Assembly: GCA_036567945.1 (NCBI GenBank)
Contig: DATCTM010000020.1
Span: 4,333-68,332 of the forward strand
Origin: BRH-c54 sp036567945
GTDB taxonomy: Bacteria; Bacteroidota; Bacteroidia; Flavobacteriales_E; Vicingaceae
Direction: 5' to 3'
DNA length: 64,000 nt
Part shown: piece by piece, positions 49,872 through 57,079 of the stretch
Numbering within the stretch: position 1 is the first letter of the stretch
Layout: each line of letters starts with the position of its first letter
Notes under the pieces: model-generated
Databases searched by the model: none
The model's input: the letters and a program-made list of their open reading frames with translations, nothing else
Told to the model about the DNA's origin: nothing
Position numbers and translations under genes: made by a program

Positions 49872-52556
49872 CTATATTTTTTGTTTTACCTCAACTTGTT
49901 CATAAGCTTCAACAATGTCGCCTTCTTTTATATCATTAAATTTATCAATGTTCAATCCACATTCGTAACCTTTAGCAACTTCTTTAACATCATCTTTAAA
50001 TCGTTTAAGCGAACCTAGTTTTCCGGTATAAACTACAATTCCGTCTCTAATAACTCTTATGTCGCTTGTTCTATAAATTTTTCCTTCTTGAACCATACAC
50101 CCTGCAATTGTTCCTACTTTAGAAATTTTAAATATTTCTCTAATCTCAACTGTTCCGGTAATTTTCTCTTCAAATTTAGGAGCTAACATACCTTCCATTG
50201 CATCTTTAATCTCTTCAATAGCATCATAAATAATTGAATATAATCTAACATCAATTTGTTCTTGTTCTGCAATTTTCCTAGCATTTACTGATGGTCTTAC
50301 TTGGAAACCAATAATAATAGCATCAGAAGCTGCTGCTAACATCACGTCTGACTCAGAAATTTGCCCAACCGATTTATGTATAATATTTACTTCAATTTGA
50401 TCTGTAGATAGTTTTTGTAAGGAATCAGATAGTGCTTCAATAGAACCATCCACATCACCTTTAATAATTACATTAAGCTCTTTAAAGTCTCCAATAGCCA
50501 ATCTTCTTCCTATCTCATCTAAAGTAATGTGTTTATTAGTTCTAGCTCCTTGTTCTCTTACTAACTGAAGTCTTCTTTCAGCAATGTTTCTAGCCTCTCT
50601 CTCATCTTCCATTACATAAAACTTATCGCCCGCACTTGGAGCTCCGTTTAATCCTAATAAAGATACGGGAGTTGATGGACCTGCTTCTGTAATTTTTGTA
50701 CCACGCTCATTAAACATAGCCTTAACTTTTCCACTATAACATCCAGCTAATAATACATCTCCAACTTTCATTGTTCCAGATTGAACCAACAAAGTAGATA
50801 CATAGCCCTTCCCTTTATCCAATTCGGATTCTATAACTGTTCCTCTACCTTTTTTATTCGGATTTGCTTTTAATTCTAACATTTCTGCTTCTAGCAATAC
50901 TTTTTCCAATAATTCTTCTACATTGGTACCAAATTTTGCAGAAATCTCTTGTGTTTGATATTTTCCTCCCCATTCTTCTACTAAAATATTCATAGCAGAA
51001 AGTTCTTCTCTTAATCTATCAACATTTGCTCCTTCTTTATCAATTTTATTGAAAGCAAAAACAATAGGCACTCCGGCAGCTTGAGCATGATTAATTGCCT
51101 CTTTTGTTTGCGGCATTATATTATCATCTGCAGCAATAACAATTATAGCAATATCTGTTACTTGGGCTCCACGAGCACGCATAGCGGTAAATGCCTCGTG
51201 ACCAGGAGTATCTAAAAATGCTATTCTTTTACCATTGTCTAATGTTACCGAATAAGCTCCAATATGTTGCGTAATTCCTCCGGCTTCACCGGCAATTACA
51301 TTCGCTTTTCTAACATAATCCAATAAAGATGTTTTACCATGATCTACGTGCCCCATCACTGTAACTATTGGTGCTCTATCTAATAAATCTTTAGGATCAT
51401 CTTCCTCTTCTTGTTCAAAATCTAAGTTTTCTGAAGCAGAAATAAATTGAACAGAATAACCAAACTCTTCTGCAATAATAGAAATGGTTTCTGCATCTAA
51501 ACGTTGATTAATAGAAACAAACAAACCTAAGCTCATACATGCTCCAATTACTTCATTAACATTTACATTCATTAATTTTGACAGCTCATTTGCTGTAACA
51601 AACTCAGTAATTTTTATTATTGATTTTTCTTTTTCTTCTCTTTCAACATTTTTCTGAGCTTCTTCACTTGCTGCTAATCTTTTGTCTTTTCTGTGTTTTA
51701 CAGATTTACTTTTCCCCCCTCCTGTTAAACGAGCAAGTGTTTCTTTTACCTGATCTTGAATTTGTTTTTCTGTTAATTCTTGTTTTTTCTCTACTCTTTC
51801 GCCTTTTTGTTGTCCTTTTTTAGCGAATTTTTTTGGAGCGTCTGATAAATCAACTTTTTTACTAAGTCTTTTTCTTTTAGATTTACTTCCTGACTTATCA
51901 TCATCATCAACATTTTTTTCTTTATTGGATGATGCTATCGGTTTTCTTTTTTCAAACTTTTTCTCAACGGGAAGGTCTATGGTTCTCAGAACCTTAATTT
52001 CATTTAGTTTTTCATATACTGTTTCAATACTTTGAGGACCTTCTTTTTTAGGTTTTTCCTCTTTTTTAGCCTCCTCTTTAGCTTCTGCTGCTTTTGGAGC
52101 TTCTTCTTTTTTAGGTTCCTCTTTCTTTTCTTCCTGTTTTTCAGCAGTTTTTGCTTTTTTATCAGGTCTGGTTTTAGAGTTAATACTATCTAAATCTATT
52201 TTAGATATAATTTTAGGTCCTTTTGTTTCTTCTTCCTGAGCAGCTTCTTCTTTAACAACAGGTTCTTCTGATTTTTCCTCAACCTTTTCTTCTGCTTCAA
52301 CCTTTTTTTCAATTGGTTTTATAGAAATTGTTTCTTTTTCAGACCCTATTGTTATCTTTTTGGATTCTTCTTTAGTGTTCTTATCTTGCTGAAACTCATC
52401 AAGTAAAACAGCATAAACGCCTTCATCTAATTTTGTATTAGGATTGCTTTCAATCTTAATATTTTTAGATTCTAAAAATTCAACAATGGTATGAATACCA
52501 ATGTTAAATTCTTTTGCTACTTTACTTAATCGTTTTACTTGTGATCCGTTAGACAT
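49872..52556 (-). CDS. infB: Translation initiation factor IF-2
   Basis: 894 residues. An IF2_N domain at the N-terminus (VKRLSKVAKEFNIGIHTIVE) is followed by a long Lys/Glu-rich linker (about 65-330) and a second IF2_N-like piece. The GTPase domain has G1 GHVDHGKTSLLD at about residue 401 and DTPGHEAF (G3), NKID (G4). C-terminal domains that bind initiator fMet-tRNA follow (VREIFKISKVGTIAGCMVQE). It positions initiator tRNA on the ribosome. Third gene of rimP-nusA-infB. Confidence 0.97.
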   Translation of the reverse strand: MSNGSQVKRLSKVAKEFNIGIHTIVEFLESKNIKIESNPNTKLDEGVYAVLLDEFQQDKNTKEESKKITIGSEKETISIKPIEKKVEAEEKVEEKSEEPVVKEEAAQEEETKGPKIISKIDLDSINSKTRPDKKAKTAEKQEEKKEEPKKEEAPKAAEAKEEAKKEEKPKKEGPQSIETVYEKLNEIKVLRTIDLPVEKKFEKRKPIASSNKEKNVDDDDKSGSKSKRKRLSKKVDLSDAPKKFAKKGQQKGERVEKKQELTEKQIQDQVKETLARLTGGGKSKSVKHRKDKRLAASEEAQKNVEREEKEKSIIKITEFVTANELSKLMNVNVNEVIGACMSLGLFVSINQRLDAETISIIAEEFGYSVQFISASENLDFEQEEEDDPKDLLDRAPIVTVMGHVDHGKTSLLDYVRKANVIAGEAGGITQHIGAYSVTLDNGKRIAFLDTPGHEAFTAMRARGAQVTDIAIIVIAADDNIMPQTKEAINHAQAAGVPIVFAFNKIDKEGANVDRLREELSAMNILVEEWGGKYQTQEISAKFGTNVEELLEKVLLEAEMLELKANPNKKGRGTVIESELDKGKGYVSTLLVQSGTMKVGDVLLAGCYSGKVKAMFNERGTKITEAGPSTPVSLLGLNGAPSAGDKFYVMEDEREARNIAERRLQLVREQGARTNKHITLDEIGRRLAIGDFKELNVIIKGDVDGSIEALSDSLQKLSTDQIEVNIIHKSVGQISESDVMLAAASDAIIIGFQVRPSVNARKIAEQEQIDVRLYSIIYDAIEEIKDAMEGMLAPKFEEKITGTVEIREIFKISKVGTIAGCMVQEGKIYRTSDIRVIRDGIVVYTGKLGSLKRFKDDVKEVAKGYECGLNIDKFNDIKEGDIVEAYEQVEVKQKI

Positions 52557-52649
52557 ACTTTTATCCTTTTTTTACAATATTATTGATTATATTTTAATCG
52601 ATAATTTTAATGTGCTACTAATATATGAAATACTGAGGAATTTAAAAAA

Positions 52650-53888
52650 TTAATCTTCAAACTCTTCTTTCAATATACTCATAACGTCTTCTACAGTTTC
52701 TATTTCTAAATCTGTTCTTTTAACTAATTCTTCAACCGATAAATCTAATACGCTTCTTGCAGTATCGCATCCGATAGATTTAAGTTCTTCCAACACCCAT
52801 CCTTCTATTTCATCAGCAAATTCATCTAATGCAACATCATCAGAATCATCATCAATATCTCTATAAACATCTATTTCAAAACCTACTAATTTTCCGGCTA
52901 ATTTAATGTTATGACCTCCTTTACCAATAGCTAAAGATATTTGATCTGGTTTTAAGAACACTTCAGCTTTTTTAGTTTCTCTATCTAATTTAATAGAAGT
53001 TGTTTTTGCCGGACTTAATGCTCTTTGAATGTATAATTCAATGTTATTAGTATAATTAATTACATCAATATTTTCATTTCTTAACTCTCTAACAATTCCA
53101 TGAATTCTTGCTCCTTTCATCCCTACACAAGCTCCTACCGGATCAATTCTATCATCATAAGATTCTACAGCTACTTTTGCTCTTTCTCCCGGTTCTCTAA
53201 CTATATTTTTAATGGTAATTAATCCGTCAAAAATTTCAGGAACTTCTAATTCAAATAACCTTTCTAAGAATAATGGAGAGGTTCTTGAAAGAATAATTGC
53301 AGGTTTGTTATTTTTCATATCCACACGAACTACAACTGCTCTCACGCTATCTCCTTTTTTAAATCTATCGCTAGGAATTTGCTCAGACTTTGGCAGAATA
53401 AGTTCATTGTCTTGATCATCTAAAATTAAAATTTCTCTTTTCCAAATTTGGTAAACCTCACCTGTAATTAGTTCTCCAACTCTATCTTTATATTGTTTGT
53501 AAATGTTATCTTTTTCTAATTCCATTAACTTAGACATTAAGTTTTGTCTAAGTGATAATACCAACCTTCTTCCAAAATCTTCAATTTTAACTTCTTCAGA
53601 AACTTCTTCACCAATTTCAAAATCAGGTTCAATCTTAATAGCGTCAGAGTATGCAATTTCTTTATTTTCGTCTTCTACTTCACCATCGTGAACAATCTCT
53701 CTGTTTCTCCAAATTTCCAAATCTCCTTTATCAACATTCACAATAAAGTCAAAGTTATCGTCATCACCATATTTCTTTTTAATAGTGCTTCTAAAAACAT
53801 TTTCTAGTATATTCATTAGAGTTACTCTATCAATATCTTTAAACTCTTTAAACTCTTCAAATGAATCAATTAGGTTTACGCTTTCCAT
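52650..53888 (-). CDS. nusA: Transcription termination/antitermination factor NusA
   Basis: 412 residues: an N-terminal RNA-polymerase-binding domain (MNILENVFRSTIKKKYGDDD), an S1 domain (GELITGEVYQIWKREILILD), and two KH domains (DPVGACVGMKGARIHGIVRE, SLAIGKGGHNIKLAGKLVG). A short acidic C-terminal tail replaces the longer repeats of E. coli NusA, as is usual outside proteobacteria. It modulates pausing and termination. Middle gene of rimP-nusA-infB. Confidence 0.96.
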   Translation of the reverse strand: MESVNLIDSFEEFKEFKDIDRVTLMNILENVFRSTIKKKYGDDDNFDFIVNVDKGDLEIWRNREIVHDGEVEDENKEIAYSDAIKIEPDFEIGEEVSEEVKIEDFGRRLVLSLRQNLMSKLMELEKDNIYKQYKDRVGELITGEVYQIWKREILILDDQDNELILPKSEQIPSDRFKKGDSVRAVVVRVDMKNNKPAIILSRTSPLFLERLFELEVPEIFDGLITIKNIVREPGERAKVAVESYDDRIDPVGACVGMKGARIHGIVRELRNENIDVINYTNNIELYIQRALSPAKTTSIKLDRETKKAEVFLKPDQISLAIGKGGHNIKLAGKLVGFEIDVYRDIDDDSDDVALDEFADEIEGWVLEELKSIGCDTARSVLDLSVEELVKRTDLEIETVEDVMSILKEEFED

Positions 53889-53900
53889 GGTTGGTTGTTT

Positions 53901-54362
53901 TTATTTAAATGAAATTATTATTTTAGTTTCTTTTATATTATTAAAATTTATTTGCTCATTTTGTATTGAAATTTTCTTTTTCTTCCCTACTTTTTCTTTT
54001 ATTTCTCTCTCAATGGTGATGTACTCATCTGTTACTTCTATAAGCTTACCTTTTAACTGCTCATCATCATTAGTAGTAATTTTCAATTCTCTTCCAATAT
54101 TTTTATCATATTGCTGTTTCACTCTAAGAGGCTTGTCTAACCCCGGTGAAGAAACTTGCAATTCAAAATCTTCTGTTTCTCTATCTAAATTGTGCTCTAT
54201 TGCTCTGCTAATATCAACACAATCACTAATTTTAACACCCTCTAAACTATCTACTTCTAATAAAATATTATTTCCGGGTCTAATGTCCAACATTACTATA
54301 AAGGCATTTTTTTCTTCAAGTGTTGGCGTAACCAAGGATAATATTTGTTCTTCTGTTATCAT
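53901..54362 (-). CDS. rimP: Ribosome maturation factor RimP
   Basis: 153 residues. LLEVDSLEGVKISDCVDISR and FELQVSSPGLDKPLRVKQQY are the RimP core blocks; a C-terminal SH3-like domain (GKLIEVTDEYITIEREIK) follows. It helps assemble the 30S subunit. First gene of rimP-nusA-infB. Its leader starts at a promoter that overlaps the end of rplI and contains a strong hairpin 14 bases before the ATG. Confidence 0.95.
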   Translation of the reverse strand: MITEEQILSLVTPTLEEKNAFIVMLDIRPGNNILLEVDSLEGVKISDCVDISRAIEHNLDRETEDFELQVSSPGLDKPLRVKQQYDKNIGRELKITTNDDEQLKGKLIEVTDEYITIEREIKEKVGKKKKISIQNEQINFNNIKETKIIISFK

Positions 54363-54375
54363 TTTTAGATAAATA

Positions 54376-54401
54376 AAAGAGGGGACGCCTGTCCCCTCTT
54401 T
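54376..54401 (-). terminator. Strong hairpin between rplI and rimP: terminator or leader attenuator
   Basis: AAGAGGGGAC (54377-54386) / GTCCCCTCTT (54391-54400) with a four-base loop, extended by one outer A-T pair; a weak T-run (TTTTATTTAT) follows on the minus strand. It lies downstream of the rimP promoter, so it can both end the rplI transcript and attenuate rimP-nusA-infB. Confidence 0.8.
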
Positions 54402-54424
54402 ATCAATTCTTATTTATTTCGCTG

Positions 54425-54454
54425 CAAATATAGTAATTAATTTTTATTCTTCAA
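54425..54454 (-). promoter_or_regulatory. Promoter of rimP-nusA-infB
   Basis: On the minus strand TTG (54452-54454) and TATATTTG (54425-54432) are 19 bases apart. The TTG lies within the last codons of rplI. The expected start point near 54418 gives a leader of about 55 bases that includes the 54376-54401 hairpin. Confidence 0.75.
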
Positions 54455-54890
54455 CTACTTCAAATTTAATTATTGCATCTACTTCTTTATGCAATTTAAC
54501 TTCAGCTTCATAAGCTCCTAAGTTTTTAATTGCATCTCCTTTCAATTTAATTAATTTTTTATCTAATACAATACCTGCTTTTTCGGCTGCTTCAGCAATT
54601 TGTATGGTATTGATAGAACCAAAAATCTTTCCATTCTCTCCAGCTTTAGCGCCAATTTTCAAAACAGTTTTTGATAATTTGTCTGCTGCTTTCTCTGCTT
54701 CTTCTTTAATTTTTTGGTTTTTAACTGCTTGTTGTTTTAAGTTTTCTGCTAAAACTTTTAAAGCAGATGGAGTAGCTATTTTAGCCATTCCTTGAGGAAT
54801 AAGGAAGTTTCTGCCATAACCGTTTTTCACGGTAACAACATCATTCTTAAATCCTAAGTTTTCTATATTTTCGTTTAATATGATTTTCAT
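54444..54890 (-). CDS. rplI: 50S ribosomal protein L9
   Basis: 148 residues from the ATG at 54890: MKIILNENIENLGFKNDVV and VKNGYGRNFLIPQGMAK are the L9 N-terminal RNA-binding domain; a long connecting helix and the C-terminal domain follow. An in-frame ATG at 54935 would add 15 residues but lies inside the conserved intercistronic element. In the cmk copy of that element the ATG is absent, so I do not use it. Third gene of rpsF-rpsR-rplI. Confidence 0.97.
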   Translation of the reverse strand: MKIILNENIENLGFKNDVVTVKNGYGRNFLIPQGMAKIATPSALKVLAENLKQQAVKNQKIKEEAEKAADKLSKTVLKIGAKAGENGKIFGSINTIQIAEAAEKAGIVLDKKLIKLKGDAIKNLGAYEAEVKLHKEVDAIIKFEVVEE

Positions 54891-54922
54891 CTGTATATTT
54901 TTTAATGTTATTAAATTGTCAG

Positions 54923-54988
54923 ATGGAACTCCCATAATGTTTCTCTTTACTTTAAGAGAGACTTCAATTTATGGTCGTTTCATTTTTC
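54923..54988 (-). promoter_or_regulatory. Conserved intercistronic element, copy 2 (before rplI): candidate structured RNA
   Basis: On the minus strand GAAAAATGAAACGACCAT (54971-54988), 37 variable bases, then GGGAGTTCCAT (54923-54933), with 33 bases to the rplI ATG. The variable part holds a clear hairpin UCUCUU/AAGAGA with a six-base loop, extensible to GU/AC across one mismatch. The blocks can pair outside it, and here the helix extends by two more pairs (AU with AU). Same strand, order and start-codon distance as copy 1 at 39236-39300. Confidence 0.72.
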
Positions 54989-55020
54989 TAAAGTGTTTGT
55001 AGGTTTAAACTTAGTTTGAA

Positions 55021-55290
55021 TTATTTAAGCATATCAGCTACATAAGGCATTAACGCTAAATGTCTCGCTCTTTTTACTGCTTGAGAAACTTTTCTTTGAT
55101 ATTTTAAAGAAGTTCCAGTAATTCTTCTAGGAAGTAATTTTCCTTGCTCATTTACAAATTGTAATAAAAACTTTTCGTCTTTATAGTCAATGTATTTGAT
55201 TTTATGTTTTTTAAATCTACAATATTTTTCTTTGGTTAACTCAATGTTTGGAGGAGTTAAATATCTAATTTCTGATGAATTTTCTGACAT
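55021..55290 (-). CDS. rpsR: 30S ribosomal protein S18
   Basis: 89 residues: KYCRFKKHKIKYIDYKDEKF, FVNEQGKLLPRRITGTSLKY and QRKVSQAVKRARHLALMPY are the S18 core. S18 pairs with S6 on the 30S platform. A 12-residue N-terminal extension (MSENSSEIRYLT) precedes the core. Middle gene of rpsF-rpsR-rplI; the 130-base gap to rplI is unusually long and holds the conserved element. Confidence 0.97.
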   Translation of the reverse strand: MSENSSEIRYLTPPNIELTKEKYCRFKKHKIKYIDYKDEKFLLQFVNEQGKLLPRRITGTSLKYQRKVSQAVKRARHLALMPYVADMLK

Positions 55291-55312
55291 GATGTTTTGT
55301 TTTAAAAGTTAA

Positions 55313-55669
55313 TTATTCAGCTGTTGTTGGTTCAGCTTTTTTACTTCTGTTTTTTCTTGATTCCACGAAAGCAATAGCGTGCTTATCTAAAGCTACTGTT
55401 AGAAAACGCATTACTTTTTCGTCTCTCTTCAAAGCTACTTCAATATTTGCAATAGCCTCTCCTTCTATTTCGTACTCAAACAAATGGTAAAAACCTGTTG
55501 ATTTTTTTTGAATTGGGTAAGCTAATTTTCTTAATCCCCAGTCTTCTTCGTGCATCAACTTAGCACCTGAATCTTTTAAAAACTTTTTAAAGTTTATTAC
55601 TGTTTCCTTTACCTGATCTACAGATAAAACGGGAGTTAAAATGAAAACAGTTTCATAACGTTTAGTCAT
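55313..55669 (-). CDS. rpsF: 30S ribosomal protein S6
   Basis: 118 residues: RYETVFILTPVLSVDQVKET, WGLRKLAYPIQKKSTGFYHL and MRFLTVALDKHAIAFVESR are the S6 blocks. The C-terminus is extended by a Lys/Glu tail. First gene of rpsF-rpsR-rplI with a well-matched promoter. Confidence 0.97.
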   Translation of the reverse strand: MTKRYETVFILTPVLSVDQVKETVINFKKFLKDSGAKLMHEEDWGLRKLAYPIQKKSTGFYHLFEYEIEGEAIANIEVALKRDEKVMRFLTVALDKHAIAFVESRKNRSKKAEPTTAE

Positions 55670-55724
55670 TTTTTTAATGTTTTTTGTTTATAAATAATTG
55701 TTATCCTTCTTAAAAAAAGGACGG

Positions 55725-55755
55725 CAAAAGTAAACAAATTTTCTTTATTTTCAAA
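55725..55755 (-). promoter_or_regulatory. Promoter of rpsF-rpsR-rplI
   Basis: On the minus strand TTTG (55752-55755) and TACTTTTG (55725-55732) are exactly 19 bases apart, a near-ideal Bacteroidota promoter. The leader before the rpsF ATG at 55669 is about 50 bases. Confidence 0.8.
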
Positions 55756-55769
55756 TGCTTAAAGAAAAT

Positions 55770-56267
55770 TTATTCATTTGCAAAAATGGTTAATGCTAAA
55801 ACACCATCTTCTTGCAGTGCATAATCTAATTCTATGGTAATACTTTCGTCATTTTTTAACCATCTTGCCAAGCCATTAGCATCATCTTCTAATTTAAAAC
55901 CTTTCAACTCATTAAACTGCTTAGTATAGGCTTCTTTTAATACACCAAACTGCTCCTTGTTATTTACTTGGAAATCTATCCCTACTTCAAAACAACCCAG
56001 TTCATCAAACACATAGGTCAATTCGTAAAAATCTGATTCACTTAATTCATATTTATAAACCAACAAATCGTCATCTTGCTCTATTAAATTCTTTTTCTTT
56101 TCTTTTTTAGCAACTTTATCAATAGATAAATTAATTCGTTGCAACAACTCCTCTACCGTGGCTTTTTTATTCATCTGCTCGTAATAACTATCCGATTTTT
56201 TATTCGACTGACACGACACAACAAACAATAACAACACTAATATTGGGGAATACACTAATTTTTTCAT
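55770..56267 (-). CDS. Small lipoprotein, possible paralogue of the 12827-13330 lipoprotein
   Basis: About 165 residues from the ATG at 56267, which gives a lipobox (MKKLVYSPILVLLLFVVSC). A helical Lys-rich start is followed by a strand block (ELTYVFDELGCFEVGIDFQV) and a late ARWLKNDESITIELDYALQE. The same order of elements occurs in the lipoprotein at 12827-13330. Function unknown. Confidence 0.68.
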   Translation of the reverse strand: MKKLVYSPILVLLLFVVSCQSNKKSDSYYEQMNKKATVEELLQRINLSIDKVAKKEKKKNLIEQDDDLLVYKYELSESDFYELTYVFDELGCFEVGIDFQVNNKEQFGVLKEAYTKQFNELKGFKLEDDANGLARWLKNDESITIELDYALQEDGVLALTIFANE

Positions 56268-56466
56268 CTGCAACTGTTTTTAAGGTGTAAAGGTACAAAG
56301 ATCCTTTATAAAATAAAAAGTATATTTGTTTGGTGGTTAAATTATCAATAAGTTAAGCCATTAAACTCTGATTTGTTATTAAATAACAACTACAAAAAAT
56401 AATAAAAAGTCCATACTACCAAAAAATTCATGACTTAAATCATTTTACTATATCATGTTTCTTTTA

Positions 56467-56474
56467 TACATTTG
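56467..56474 (+). promoter_or_regulatory. Candidate -7 box of the Cys-rich lipoprotein gene
   Basis: TACATTTG, exact TAnnTTTG match, 25 bases before the ATG at 56499; no clear -33 TTG. Confidence 0.45.
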
Positions 56475-56498
56475 CTATGACATCATTATTTTTATATT

Positions 56499-56756
56499 AT
56501 GAAAACTAATCATTTGAAATACGCTCAACTTTTCAAAAGAAGCGTAACAATCGTTATCATTACTTTTATGAGTTTTGTATCTCTCACATTAACAGGATGC
56601 GCTAAAGAAAAACATTGTAACTCTGGTTATCCATTATATTGTGCAAAAGTTAAAGTATGTTGCCCTGCTGGCTACCCTTATTATTGTGATGGCGTTTGTA
56701 AACAAGCACCATGTCCAAGTGGAACAGTAACAGTAGATGCTTGCGAACCTGAATAA
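56499..56756 (+). CDS. Tiny Cys-rich lipoprotein
   Basis: 85 residues. The signal segment ends in lipobox LTGC (Cys34). The 51-residue mature part has eight more Cys (about 40, 48, 54, 55, 63, 67, 72, 82) in an apparent internal duplication: GYPLYCAKVKVC then GYPYYCDGVCKQAPC, with a CC pair between. The spacing recalls small disulfide knots such as granulin-like modules, but no family is recognised. It has its own promoter-like box and a strong terminator, so it is an independent unit. Confidence 0.7.
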   Translation: MKTNHLKYAQLFKRSVTIVIITFMSFVSLTLTGCAKEKHCNSGYPLYCAKVKVCCPAGYPYYCDGVCKQAPCPSGTVTVDACEPE

Positions 56757-56773
56757 AATTAATGGTAACCCTT

Positions 56774-56808
56774 AAAAAAACTTAGTTATGTTTAACTAAG
56801 TTTTTTTT
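56774..56808 (+). terminator. Intrinsic terminator after the Cys-rich lipoprotein gene
   Basis: Fourteen-pair stem (AAAAAAACTTAGTT / AACTAAGTTTTTTT) with a six-base loop and T-run. The rest of the 56757-57079 gap is A+T-rich with no gene; TACTTTAG at 57041-57048 is a one-mismatch -7 box for the next gene. Confidence 0.88.
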
Positions 56809-57079
56809 ATAAACAAATATTTTCCAGCACCTTAGACAAGTTCACCAAATACAGAAATGAGATTTTGTAGCATATCTTACTAAAGAATAACTAACTCCAC
56901 TATTAATTAAACATAAAACCTTAATTTAAACAAACATTTATATCCAATAAAAATCTAACCAACAACTACTTAACACTATACAACCATCCTAGAAACTCCT
57001 AAAATTAAAAAAATTATACTCGTATTCATCAAATTTTTTATACTTTAGCCAACTATTGTATAAAACAACCTATTACATA

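Noticed and set aside
51620..52320. Opposite-strand frames under the infB linker
   Set aside because: They arise from Lys/Glu-rich codons of IF-2 read backwards and have no gene features.
54891..54935. A 15-residue N-terminal extension of L9 from the ATG at 54935
   Set aside because: L9 proteins begin MKIIL; the upstream ATG lies in the conserved intercistronic element and is missing from its copy before cmk.
55670..55724. S6:S18-type autoregulatory leader before rpsF
   Set aside because: A CCG occurs near the expected transcript start, but the short leader offers no convincing bulged stem around it.
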